Shown: positions 42,676 to 50,887 of the stretch, piece by piece | How positions within the stretch are numbered: the first letter of the stretch is position 1 | Layout of the letters: each line of letters starts with the position of its first letter | Source of the DNA: FEB-25 sp963726315 | GTDB taxonomy: Bacteria; Chloroflexota; Anaerolineae; Anaerolineales; UBA4823 | DNA: 64,000 nt | Assembly: GCA_963726315.1 (NCBI GenBank) | Contig: CAVSBZ010000001.1 | Span: forward strand, 496,001 to 560,000 | Direction: 5' to 3' | The notes under the pieces: model-generated | Told to the model about the DNA's origin: nothing | What the model saw: the letters and a program-made list of their open reading frames with translations, nothing else | The model's database searches: none | Program-made: the position numbers and the translations under genes

Positions 42676-43917
42676 ATGGAACCAAAAGAGATCCTGCTTT
42701 CCCCGATCAAGATCGGCACACGCACCAGTGAGAACCGTTTTTTCAGCCAGGCTATGGAGTGCACCGACGCCGACGCAGAGGGCAATCCGTCTGATCTGAC
42801 CTATGCCCGTTATGAGAACCTGTTCCGCGGTGAGGCCGGCATGGTCAGCCTCGAAGCCATCACCATCACCGATAAAAACCGTGGGCGCCTTAACCAGCTG
42901 TTCATCATGCCCCAGAACCAGCCTGCCCTCACCAAGTTCGTCCGGCGTCTGCGCGAGGTGAACCCAAAGACCATCTTCATCTACCAGCTCACCCATTCTG
43001 GCGAGCTCAGCAATCCCGAATTCTCAAAACGATTATCGGTGAAACCCCTGCCGGGCTTCGATGCCGAGGTTTTCACCGAAGACGAATTCGATAAGATCAT
43101 GGATGATTTTGTCCTGGCTGCCAAGATCACCTATGATTCCGGCGCCGATGGGATCGATATGAAATTCTGTCACGGTTACCTCGGCTCGCAGATCCTAAGG
43201 CCCTATAACACCCGCAAATGGAAATACGGCGGCAAGTGGGAAAACCGGCGCCAGTTCGCTTTTGACCTGTACGAGCGCATCCAGAAGGCTGTACCGGATA
43301 AAAACTTCCTCATCGGCTCGAAGATCTCCGTCTGGGAAGGCTTTCCCGGCGGCTTCGGCACTGCCGGACCCGATACCCCCGTGATTGACCTCACCGAGCC
43401 GATTGACCTGGTGAAAGGGCTGGAGGAACGCGGGGCGCAGTATTTTATCCAATCTGCCGGCAGCCCCTCGATCACCATCAGCCTCACCCAGGCAGATAAA
43501 GACCATCCCTATTTCGCCTACCTGCACCAGTATTTTGCCAAAGTATTCCGGGATAACCTGAAGAAGGAAACCGTAGTGATCGGCTCGAACTATTCGGTGT
43601 TTGGCAAAGGCAGGAGCAAGCTAGCGGCCGTAAGCCACAAAGACAGTGCCCTGCTGGCCTATGGCGCCCAGAACATCGCCAGGGGCTACACTGACATGGT
43701 CGCCCTCGGTCGGCAGTCATTAGCCGACCCACTTCTCCCGCTCAAGCTGCGCGAAGGTCGTGAGAAAGAGATCAACTACTGCACCACCTGTGACAACTGC
43801 TTGGAGCTGCTCATCCGCCAGCAACCGATTGGCTGCTGCACGTACAATAAACCCTATACAAAAATCCTGGTCAACACTCGCAAGGAGTTTGGCAGCCTTA
43901 AGGAAATGCACACCTAA
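42676..43917 (+). CDS. Old-yellow-enzyme-type NADH:flavin oxidoreductase with a C-terminal cysteine cluster
   Basis: A 413-residue FMN TIM barrel (OYE family). HSGELSNPEFSKR and DSGADGIDMKFCHGYL hold the substrate and FMN sites, and MVALGRQSLADP is the phosphate loop. The C-terminus has cysteines spaced as in 2,4-dienoyl-CoA reductase/trimethylamine DH Fe-S loops (CTTCDNC, then QPIGCC), but the C-terminal FAD/NAD domain of those enzymes is absent. It would reduce an activated C=C bond or act on a keto-enol intermediate. GGAGG precedes the ATG. Last gene of the plus arm. Confidence 0.85.
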   Translation: MEPKEILLSPIKIGTRTSENRFFSQAMECTDADAEGNPSDLTYARYENLFRGEAGMVSLEAITITDKNRGRLNQLFIMPQNQPALTKFVRRLREVNPKTIFIYQLTHSGELSNPEFSKRLSVKPLPGFDAEVFTEDEFDKIMDDFVLAAKITYDSGADGIDMKFCHGYLGSQILRPYNTRKWKYGGKWENRRQFAFDLYERIQKAVPDKNFLIGSKISVWEGFPGGFGTAGPDTPVIDLTEPIDLVKGLEERGAQYFIQSAGSPSITISLTQADKDHPYFAYLHQYFAKVFRDNLKKETVVIGSNYSVFGKGRSKLAAVSHKDSALLAYGAQNIARGYTDMVALGRQSLADPLLPLKLREGREKEINYCTTCDNCLELLIRQQPIGCCTYNKPYTKILVNTRKEFGSLKEMHT

Positions 43918-44022
43918 TAATTTATAGAATCGATGTCACCAGATCTGCCCGTGTTGGCGCTCCGATTTGTTTGATTGCACAAAACGGTCAGCACCACATT
44001 GTAGCCATACGCATGTTGAAAT

Positions 44023-44048
44023 ACTCACCCCAGGATACTGGGGTGAGT
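44023..44048. terminator. 11-bp hairpin between convergent genes
   Basis: ACTCACCCCAG pairs perfectly with CTGGGGTGAGT around a GATA loop. It lies midway between the plus-arm end (43917) and the minus-strand gene end (44160) and could stop both transcripts. No U-run is present. The ACTCACCC sequence also recurs in other intergenic regions of this window. Confidence 0.6.
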
Positions 44049-44159
44049 GACACGTTAGTGCTGTCCGCTGAATTGATTGCCAGGCTGAGAGCCCATCGCT
44101 GAGGTCGAAAAATCGCCCCGTAGTTGGAATAATCCGTCTGGTGAATCAAGACACAAATT

Positions 44160-44543
44160 CTAAGCCTGGAAACGTCCTCTAACTTTCGCTGAAATCTGGC
44201 GATCAGTCATCTTGTCTACGGTTTCGATCGCCAATATATGCCCCTTGAATCCTCCACCCTCAAGGCGTTTTTTAAGTTCGCCTTTGGCTTCACCAGGGCC
44301 AAATATCTGAACCGTGTCTCCATCATGAATAACTGCGACGACTGAATCATAAAAGCTGTTCAGGTGATTTTCAAACTGGCGATCGCGCACATCCTCCGAT
44401 GATCCACCCTCGGAGTAATCATTTGAATATCTGACATGCTTTTCCATCTGGGAGGTGATTTCCTTAACTTCTTCACTTTCATCGCTAACAATGACAACCA
44501 CAGCCTTGCGGTGGTCAATCCACAAACCGATATCCTTTTTCAT
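44160..44543 (-). CDS. Small acidic protein, possibly of the bacterial eRF1/host-attachment (baeRF-like) group
   Basis: A 127-residue soluble protein. It starts IGLWIDHRKAVVVIV, has a Ser/Glu-rich loop (SNDYSEGGSSEDVRDRQ) and ends with FGPGEAKGELKKRLE and HILAIETVDKMTDRQISAKVR. The pattern of a strand with a His near the start and GPGEAK suggests an eRF1-domain-2-like/host-attachment fold, as in proteins annotated translational machinery; this is tentative. AAGGAG lies seven bases before the ATG at 44543. It is the last gene of the RNB/ATP-grasp operon, and a ribosome link would fit the ribonuclease neighbour. Confidence 0.65.
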   Translation of the reverse strand: MKKDIGLWIDHRKAVVVIVSDESEEVKEITSQMEKHVRYSNDYSEGGSSEDVRDRQFENHLNSFYDSVVAVIHDGDTVQIFGPGEAKGELKKRLEGGGFKGHILAIETVDKMTDRQISAKVRGRFQA

Positions 44544-44553
44544 AAAGGTCTCC

Positions 44554-46068
44554 TTACCTTTGTTTAGACGCATTTACTTTCTTGAAATCGATGTACCCTC
44601 GTTCAACATTGGTGTCGATTAACTGCACACGTATTCGATCACCCACATCAATACCAGTAAACCCATCTACCAGCTTACCTTCAACTGGTAGGCTGAGCAG
44701 CCTGACCCAGGTGCCTTTCTCGGAAGCGCCGGTGACAATCGCATCGAACTGTTCACCAACTCTCGATTCGAGAAGAAGCGCAGCCGCAGATTTTTCAACC
44801 TGGCGTTCAACTTTTGTGGCTGCATCCTCTGCTTGCGTGCAGTGATCTGCCAGATCATTTAGCTCATCTATCTGATACGGTGCGGGTTGGTTCGCCAGGG
44901 CTGCTTTCAGCAAACGCTGCGTGATCAGGTCAGGATAACGGCGATTGGGTGCTGTCGAGTGAGCGTAGTCTTTAACGGCCAGTCCAAAGTGACCCGGGGT
45001 ATTTCCTTCAGGGAGTTCAGCGATATATTCACCGTTTCCTAGAAGTTTGATCACTGCCAGGGATAAGTCGGGGAAACGCTGGGGATCAGCGGCTTTCTCT
45101 TTGATAAGAAACTCCTCCAAAGCTTTTGAATCTGGCTTATCAGGAAGCATACTCCCGTGTTCATTGGCAATCTGGGTAATCCGCTCCCACCTTTTTGGCG
45201 TACGCACCACGCGCCGAATTGACGGAAATTTTCTGGAAGAGAGATATCGGGCGGTCACTCCGTTCGCTGCGATCATCAAATCCTCGATAATCTCCTTGGC
45301 GCGGTTTTTTTCCTCGATTTCAAGCGTGCGGATTTGGTCACCATCGAATATCGGTTTGGTCTCAATCGTTTCCAAGGTAAGGGCGCCGTGAATATGCCGT
45401 AAATTCTTCATCCTTTGGGCTGCCTTGTCTTGCAGGTGCAGATTTATTTCCAGCCCATTTACCGCATCGACAGCCTCGGGGATCACTCCATTGCCTTCCA
45501 GCCAGGTAGCCAGGCTGTTATAAGCAAGCTTGGCGTGATTACGCACCCAGGCGTGGTAGATATCTGAGTCCGTGAGCGACCCATCCACACCGATCACCAT
45601 CTCGATGACCATGGCTAGACGATCCTCATTGAAGTTCAAGGAGGTGATATTGGTCGAGATTTCTTCAGGCAGCATCGGGAAAATTTCAGCCGCGGTATAC
45701 ACCGAAGTGGTGTTATGACGGGCGTGTTGATCGATGGCAGAATCGTTTTTAATCACTGCGTCCACATCCGCGATGGCCACCAGAATCTTTACTTCATCCC
45801 CAGGCATTGCTTCAGCAACGGTCAGCTGGTCCAGATCGCGCGAGTCGTCGTTGTCGATGGAAGACCAGAGCAGGTCGCGCAAATCATGTATAACATGGTC
45901 TGCACCGGTTTCTATTACTTCCTCCATTGTGGGTGACTTCATCCTTCCCAGTTCAGCCATCGCTGCAGCTGAAAAGTCAGGCAGTAATCCTCTTTCGAGC
46001 ATTACCCGGTGCGCGATGCCCTGCAAGATCGCCCGATGCTGTTTATCATTGTGCCTTGTTTGGAGCAT
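44554..46068 (-). CDS. RNB-domain exoribonuclease (RNase II/R family), short form
   Basis: A 504-residue protein with an RNB domain and a C-terminal S1-like domain (VGEQFDAIVTGASEKGTWVRLL to the end). It has only about 60 residues before the RNB domain, so the two cold-shock domains of E. coli RNase II/R are missing. The catalytic loop reads SIDNDDSRDLDQL: three of the four usual Asp are present, but the last position is Gln. AIADVDAVIKNDSAIDQHAR and MLPEEISTNITSLNFNEDRLAM match the family. I chose the ATG at 46068 with AAGGA upstream over a TTG at 46092. It probably degrades RNA 3' to 5'. Confidence 0.88.
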   Translation of the reverse strand: MLQTRHNDKQHRAILQGIAHRVMLERGLLPDFSAAAMAELGRMKSPTMEEVIETGADHVIHDLRDLLWSSIDNDDSRDLDQLTVAEAMPGDEVKILVAIADVDAVIKNDSAIDQHARHNTTSVYTAAEIFPMLPEEISTNITSLNFNEDRLAMVIEMVIGVDGSLTDSDIYHAWVRNHAKLAYNSLATWLEGNGVIPEAVDAVNGLEINLHLQDKAAQRMKNLRHIHGALTLETIETKPIFDGDQIRTLEIEEKNRAKEIIEDLMIAANGVTARYLSSRKFPSIRRVVRTPKRWERITQIANEHGSMLPDKPDSKALEEFLIKEKAADPQRFPDLSLAVIKLLGNGEYIAELPEGNTPGHFGLAVKDYAHSTAPNRRYPDLITQRLLKAALANQPAPYQIDELNDLADHCTQAEDAATKVERQVEKSAAALLLESRVGEQFDAIVTGASEKGTWVRLLSLPVEGKLVDGFTGIDVGDRIRVQLIDTNVERGYIDFKKVNASKQR

Positions 46069-46186
46069 AGGAATCCTTATTTGTCGAGCCAATGCTGCGA
46101 GACCCAGAAAGCTGACCCGGTCGTTTGGTTTGGTGTCCAGGTCTGTATTCAGACCATCTTGAATGGATGAGCGAGGTACACCTCGG

Positions 46187-46300
46187 CTACTTGGAAATCG
46201 GGCCGGTCTTGCCAGCCTCTTGTTTCACCCGCCGCACGTGTGTGCGCTGTCCCTTTGAGAGTCGTTTTTTCTTCTTTATTTTTATAGGTTTGTCTGTCAT
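46187..46300 (-). CDS. 37-residue strongly basic protein
   Basis: An unannotated-size gene with an excellent AAAGGAG site nine bases before its ATG. The product starts MTDKPIKIKKKKRLSKGQ and ends VKQEAGKTGPISK; about 14 of 37 residues are Lys or Arg. It lies in the 260-bp gap between the C39-like gene and the ribonuclease gene on the same strand. The composition suggests RNA or ribosome binding. A role as substrate peptide of the ATP-grasp/C39 pair is conceivable but there is no double-Gly leader. Confidence 0.6.
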   Translation of the reverse strand: MTDKPIKIKKKKRLSKGQRTHVRRVKQEAGKTGPISK

Positions 46301-46352
46301 TTGTAAAACTCCTTTAAAAGTAATTCTGAAAAATTATGATCGCTTCCTTGTC

Positions 46353-46973
46353 TTAATCTCTTTTCATACCTAGAAGACTTGGGAAATTCACTTCTTTAGG
46401 TGTGATCATAAACATCATCTGCCGGTCTTCAATGAGATGGTTCGTTCCAGCTAGCGGATCAGGTACGTCATTCGTATCCCACCATCTGGACATGAAAAAT
46501 TCGAAGGTAAATATTCGGTCTTGCGAGCGGAAATCTTTATAGGGGTCAACGATAACCAACTTTTGACTATTGGAATCAGCCATGGTAACCACGCTGTAAT
46601 GTCCATAATCGCCATCCTCGGTTTCGTCTTCCAGTGTATCCTCAAAGAGACCTTGCCATTCGACCCCCACAAGATAATCGAATTTTGACACAATTTGAAC
46701 CAACTCCTCGATCGTTGAATGGTCCTTATACCAGAAACAGGTTTGGGGTGCGAGATGTCGGACTGCCTGGTTTAACTGATCGACACGCATACCCATTTGC
46801 TCGATAAGGTCACTAGCGCCGCCGGCTTCGACTACCTCCTCCTGGGTCACCTTTATCCCCAGATTATGCAATAGCATTTGGACTACAGCTGGCCCACAAT
46901 GAGATTCACTGATCTGGGTAAAACGATCGTGGTGAAAATCGTTAGGATCTCTAGGATTGGATTTTTCGTGCAT
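46353..46973 (-). CDS. C39-like papain-fold cysteine protease
   Basis: A 206-residue cytosolic protein with a cysteine-protease triad: Cys26 in ESHCGPAVVQMLL, His125 in DYGHYSVVT and Asp143 in VIVDPYKD. This is the peptidase_C39-like layout. There is no transporter domain or signal peptide. Its first 23 bases overlap the ATP-grasp gene, so the two proteins are made together. Possible roles are maturation of a peptide conjugated by the ATP-grasp enzyme, or removal of the modification; both are inference. Confidence 0.8.
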   Translation of the reverse strand: MHEKSNPRDPNDFHHDRFTQISESHCGPAVVQMLLHNLGIKVTQEEVVEAGGASDLIEQMGMRVDQLNQAVRHLAPQTCFWYKDHSTIEELVQIVSKFDYLVGVEWQGLFEDTLEDETEDGDYGHYSVVTMADSNSQKLVIVDPYKDFRSQDRIFTFEFFMSRWWDTNDVPDPLAGTNHLIEDRQMMFMITPKEVNFPSLLGMKRD

Positions 46974-48096
46974 ATTTACTGATCAGGCTGGCAAGAACGT
47001 CTGAGAATGATACTTTGTACAAGGCAAGCACCTCGGTGAGGGGCAGCCCCATACTTGGACCAAATGCTGTATTTGGGTTTGCATCGATAAAATATGGCTG
47101 GCCGCTCACCCCATCGACGCGGACATCGAATTTTGCATAATCATGGTTGTGCAGGACGGTAAAAGCCTGTTCCGCATAGCGGGTAATCTTGCGGGCCAGT
47201 TTTTGGTTTTCGACCAGCTGATAATGATAGGAGTCTTTCTCACCGTAACTTTCCAGGCTGGTAAATGAATGCTTTCCATCTGGGTTGAAACCAAACACCT
47301 TTTGCCCTAAATAGACATGTTTCCTCTCGTAGTCTTCAAGCACGACAACCGTGATTTCAAGCCCGTCGATAAACTTCTCCACCATAACCGGGACTTTGTA
47401 CGTACCAATCAGCTCATCTACTTGTATCTGGGCATCCTCACGGGTTTCTTTCACCGCATGATTGTCGATCCCGACGCTGCCGCCGGATTCGTTTAGTTTG
47501 ACAATCAGTGGAAGCCCAATCTGCTCTTCAACCGATGTACCCCTCCGGTGGATAAACTGGTAAGGAGGTGTGGGGATTTTATTGGCAAGCATCATCTGTT
47601 TGACCAGATTACGGTCATTCCCGATGACCAACCCGGTAAGCCCAGCGCCTGTATAGGGGGTATTGGCAAGCTCTAATGCAGCTGGAACAGAGGTTTGAAG
47701 CGCATCTCTCCCCCTCAGGGTATCGACCAGGTTTAGAACCAGGTCTGGTTGATCCACCAGCAGGTTTGTCATGAAGTACGGATCTCCCGGATAACCTTTT
47801 GCAGGAATGCCAAGCTTATTGAGCTCGTCAATTACCTCCAATGCCCGCTTTTCCACTTCCAACTCAGCGTGATAGGCCTCCTCCGTCGGGAACCACTCAC
47901 GCTCAATGTTCGAATAGGCTACGGCAACCAGCTTGATCTTCTTTATCGCTTCCCTGTCAATGGCAAGTTTTACCTTCTTCGGTTTCGGGATGGCTTGTGC
48001 TACCTTGCTGGGTTGATGTCCGATTTTCATCTCTGTCTCTTTTACCCCAGCACTTTTTTCGATGATTAATGTTGTAATGCTCTGATCCATGCCCAT
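46951..48096 (-). CDS. D-Ala-D-Ala-ligase-like ATP-grasp enzyme
   Basis: A 381-residue protein with a Lys-rich 60-residue N-terminal extension, then a ddl-like N-domain and an ATP-grasp fold. LPLIVKLNESGGSVGIDN is the ATP-binding strand-loop, FIDGLEITVVVLED the central segment, and FDVRVDGVSGQPYFIDANPNTAFGPS has the Mg-binding Glu/Asp-Asn pair (here IDANPN). It should form an amide bond through an acyl phosphate. It is not next to cell-wall genes and overlaps a C39-like protease gene. It heads the operon behind the direct-repeat promoter at 48407-48439. GGAAGGGAA precedes the ATG. Confidence 0.87.
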   Translation of the reverse strand: MGMDQSITTLIIEKSAGVKETEMKIGHQPSKVAQAIPKPKKVKLAIDREAIKKIKLVAVAYSNIEREWFPTEEAYHAELEVEKRALEVIDELNKLGIPAKGYPGDPYFMTNLLVDQPDLVLNLVDTLRGRDALQTSVPAALELANTPYTGAGLTGLVIGNDRNLVKQMMLANKIPTPPYQFIHRRGTSVEEQIGLPLIVKLNESGGSVGIDNHAVKETREDAQIQVDELIGTYKVPVMVEKFIDGLEITVVVLEDYERKHVYLGQKVFGFNPDGKHSFTSLESYGEKDSYHYQLVENQKLARKITRYAEQAFTVLHNHDYAKFDVRVDGVSGQPYFIDANPNTAFGPSMGLPLTEVLALYKVSFSDVLASLISKYARKIQS

Positions 48097-48406
48097 AATA
48101 TTTATTCCCTTCCAATTACCTTCATCCTAGGGATTTGCAGTCCGTCCCCTACACGCTTCTCTATCGGAAAGGTACTCACCTATCTCAATCGTGACCCAGT
48201 CGATTTGTGTCACACCCAGATCGATAGATGGCGCAGCATGATTAAAGTTGTCATCTCGCCGATGTTAGCACCGGCGATAAGCCAATCGACAATATTCGCC
48301 TCTATTATTCTCCTGGCGTAATAAATAATCCATACACGTGTTATATATACTCGAATGGAATAACTCTATTTTCCGTCAAGGAGCATAAAAAGAGCTATTT
48401 CTTCTC

Positions 48407-48439
48407 AGTATAGGGGCGCTGAGTCTCAAAATCGTCACA
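48407..48439 (-). promoter_or_regulatory. PhoB-like direct-repeat promoter, copy 1
   Basis: On the minus strand: TGTGACGAT, TT, TGAGACTCA, seven bases, TATACT. Two 9-mers repeat with an 11-bp period, and the second sits where a -35 box would be. The same order and spacing occur at 51079-51111 and 53211-53243. It points at the ATP-grasp operon. Confidence 0.7.
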
Positions 48440-48549
48440 AGGTATCGCCCGATCATGCTCAGTACATACCCGTCAATAAGCACTCTAAGAAGTACTCAGG
48501 TACTGGTCAGGAGAACCTACGTCAGTTTTAGTTCAGCAAGTTGCAAACT

Positions 48550-48595
48550 CCCAGGCGATCGCTGACCAAATACAAAATCAGCCTGATCGCCTGGG
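48550..48595 (-). terminator. 11-bp hairpin after the FecR/DUF5666-like gene
   Basis: CCCAGGCGATC pairs with GATCGCCTGGG, with an inner GCTGA/TCAGC stem. It begins 30 bp beyond the stop of the minus-strand lipoprotein gene. The U-tract is weak. Confidence 0.65.
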
Positions 48596-48625
48596 TAGCA
48601 AAGCCTCTACCTATCTGGGTGTTCT

Positions 48626-50887
48626 CTACTTGTTTTTATCGGTATGCTTGCCGAGGTTTTCACTCGGACATGGCCCCTGGGTATCGCCATGTGCCAGGTG
48701 AGCCGGTACTGCGGGTTGGCCAACCTCGATGGTATGTCGGTTCCCTGGGTTACCGGGCGGGTAATGACAAATAACAGCTTTTGCTTGCGGTGAGCCTTCC
48801 GTTTGGGAGACCACGGTAATGCTCACGAGCTTGCTCTGGCCCTGCTCATCCACGCAAAATTGATAGCGTATCATGCTGCCTTCCTTAAGATCACCTGTCA
48901 CCACAACATCTGAGGTCCTCACGAGCGTTTGCCCATCCACCAGAAGGATTTGATCTCCATTGACACTCTGCACTATGCCAGTGGTGAAAAAACAACCCTG
49001 GCCGAGATGCAGACCGGTATGTTTGATCTCTGTTGCCAGCCAGGTTCCGTTCTCAAGAATCCTGCCGGTAACCTTGACCATTTCGCCCACTGCAATGTCG
49101 TTCTGAATGATGGTGTTCCCGTCCACCGTCAAGGAAACACCACGTACATTCCAGGGGTTTATGCTGATCACCGGACCGTAGAAGGAGAAGCTCGTTGGAT
49201 TTGAAGTGTCGAGCAGATTGATCGTTTCGGCAACCCAGATGCCGTCGGGGTTGATTACACCGGTGGTATGCACCTTATCCCCCACCTTGATGCCAGTGTC
49301 AATTACTGTATCGTCTGTTGTGTCAAAACTAATCCCGGAGACAATCCACGGGCTGAGGTTCTGCACTACACCGGTATACTCGAAGTGATAACTATCCGGA
49401 GTGACAAGATTAATCGTCGTCGCCAGCCACGTTCCATCTTTCTCGATCACCCCTTCCACCTCCAAAGGGTTGCCTACCACGAAATCACCATTGAGTGTAG
49501 TGTTGGCGTCGACCGCGACCTTGATTCCAGAGATGGCCCAGACATCATTGCTAATATTGGTTAAAACTCCGGCAAACTTGAAATTTGAACCAGCGCCTTC
49601 CGTTTGGCTGAGGTTCGTTGCCAGAAAAGTTCCATCTTCCGCGATTCCGCCCACGACCTGTGCATTGTCCCCCACCTTAAGTGAATCATCAATTGCAGTG
49701 AAATTGTTAACCTGAACCACATGGCTCGATATAGTCCAGGCCGTATCACTGATGGACTCCACCTTGCCGATGAACGTAAACTGGTCTTTGGAGCTATGGT
49801 CCATTAGTATAATCCGGTCAGCGAAGCGGGTTCCATCTGATAACTGACGCCCTTCGAAGCTCACCCAGTCGCCTGGTTGCGGATTGCCGAAAATAACCAT
49901 GCTGGCTCCGGTACGGTATGTCTGACCAGCGATGTTCCAGCTGGTGGGCGTTGACGAAGTGATGAGCGTGGAAGTTGGACATCCATCGGCTGGAGCCGGG
50001 ATGATGTCCCCGGGGTGTTTGGCGTGCCCATTTGTAGCACCGGCAACTGAGACGGTAATCTCAACATAGGGGTTGGTCGCACTGCCCGTGGCGTGGCACA
50101 AGGTTATCTTGCCGTTCTGATTCACCGGAATGTTTGATAGAGAGGCTGGAAGAATAGCGCTGCTACTACTATCAACCGTACCGCTCAGCATGACCTGACC
50201 TTGGCCTGTGATGCGGAACTCTGGGTCAATCGGCGGCTGGCCGACGAGGATGCTGGTGGTCTGCCCGGCGACTACCGCCACCGTGGTGTTTTCGTTAACC
50301 ACGGAAACGTCGCCGGCCTCAACCCAAAACTGGCTGAGCAGATCGGGAAAGACCATCACCGTGAATTTGGCGTTATTGGTGCTCCCGTTCCCGGCAGGCG
50401 TATTGACATCGTAATGTGAACCGGGATCCTGCGACATCACTACTTCGTGCTGGCTTCCGCCGCTCACCTGGGTCAACTGCACGAGGCGTGCGCCAGAAGT
50501 GCCGGCATCAAGCGCGTCCAGCGCGATCTCAGCCTCGGCTCCCAGATTTGTGTTGCTCCCATCGTAATATGCGAGGGTTACGTTCGACAATGCTCCTGTG
50601 CGGATTAGTTGCCCGCTTTTGAGCGTTTGCCCGGATTGTGCCTGAGTCCATTGACCGTTACCTGTTTTTACCTCAACTGTTCCGTGCAGATCTGCCAGTT
50701 TTGCAGTTTTGGCGTTATTCGGCTTTAACAGCGCTGAATTTGTTGAGCCCTGAGATACCAGAGCAGCAGAAGGCTTCAATCCGGTGCACCCGGCTAACAG
50801 GATGCCAGTGACTAAAACCAAAGTCACCACCGTAGCGCGCACAGCTAATCGAGCTCCCCCTCGGGAGGATAAATTCAAAACACTCAT
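48626..50887 (-). CDS. Secreted FecR-domain lipoprotein with tandem DUF5666-like repeats
   Basis: A 753-residue lipoprotein (lipobox ILLAGC, Cys34). Residues about 60-220 form a FecR-like domain (HGTVEVKTGNGQWTQAQSG, LKSGQLIRTGALSNVTL). Residues about 330-680 hold roughly five repeats of about 70 residues of the DUF5666 beta type, with recurring VWAISGI, VGNPLEVEGVI and DGTWLATTINL phrases. Two Cys/His modules occur: ITLCHATGSATNP...DGCP near 262-305, and VICHYPPGNPGNRHTI...GPCP at the C-terminus. The latter resembles a motif frequent in secreted bacterial proteins. It is probably a surface scaffold; no enzyme motif is seen. A direct-repeat promoter lies upstream at 51079-51111. Confidence 0.75.
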   Translation of the reverse strand: MSVLNLSSRGGARLAVRATVVTLVLVTGILLAGCTGLKPSAALVSQGSTNSALLKPNNAKTAKLADLHGTVEVKTGNGQWTQAQSGQTLKSGQLIRTGALSNVTLAYYDGSNTNLGAEAEIALDALDAGTSGARLVQLTQVSGGSQHEVVMSQDPGSHYDVNTPAGNGSTNNAKFTVMVFPDLLSQFWVEAGDVSVVNENTTVAVVAGQTTSILVGQPPIDPEFRITGQGQVMLSGTVDSSSSAILPASLSNIPVNQNGKITLCHATGSATNPYVEITVSVAGATNGHAKHPGDIIPAPADGCPTSTLITSSTPTSWNIAGQTYRTGASMVIFGNPQPGDWVSFEGRQLSDGTRFADRIILMDHSSKDQFTFIGKVESISDTAWTISSHVVQVNNFTAIDDSLKVGDNAQVVGGIAEDGTFLATNLSQTEGAGSNFKFAGVLTNISNDVWAISGIKVAVDANTTLNGDFVVGNPLEVEGVIEKDGTWLATTINLVTPDSYHFEYTGVVQNLSPWIVSGISFDTTDDTVIDTGIKVGDKVHTTGVINPDGIWVAETINLLDTSNPTSFSFYGPVISINPWNVRGVSLTVDGNTIIQNDIAVGEMVKVTGRILENGTWLATEIKHTGLHLGQGCFFTTGIVQSVNGDQILLVDGQTLVRTSDVVVTGDLKEGSMIRYQFCVDEQGQSKLVSITVVSQTEGSPQAKAVICHYPPGNPGNRHTIEVGQPAVPAHLAHGDTQGPCPSENLGKHTDKNK

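Larger units (their letters stand above)
48097..48625. other. Intergenic region upstream of the ATP-grasp operon
   Basis: A 529-bp non-coding region. It holds the direct-repeat promoter (48407-48439) for the minus-strand operon and, at its right end, the hairpin 48550-48595 that follows the FecR-like gene. The predicted leader of about 300 nt is long, but I recognise no riboswitch class in it. Confidence 0.6.

Noticed and set aside
46187..46300. Basic 37-residue protein as a RiPP precursor for the ATP-grasp/C39 pair
   Set aside because: No double-Gly cleavage site, no acidic/Ser/Thr core repeats typical of graspetides, and very high Lys/Arg content. RNA binding is more likely, though the idea is kept open.
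48097..48400. Riboswitch in the long leader of the ATP-grasp operon
   Set aside because: I could not recognise any known aptamer core; only the promoter and weak hairpins are seen.
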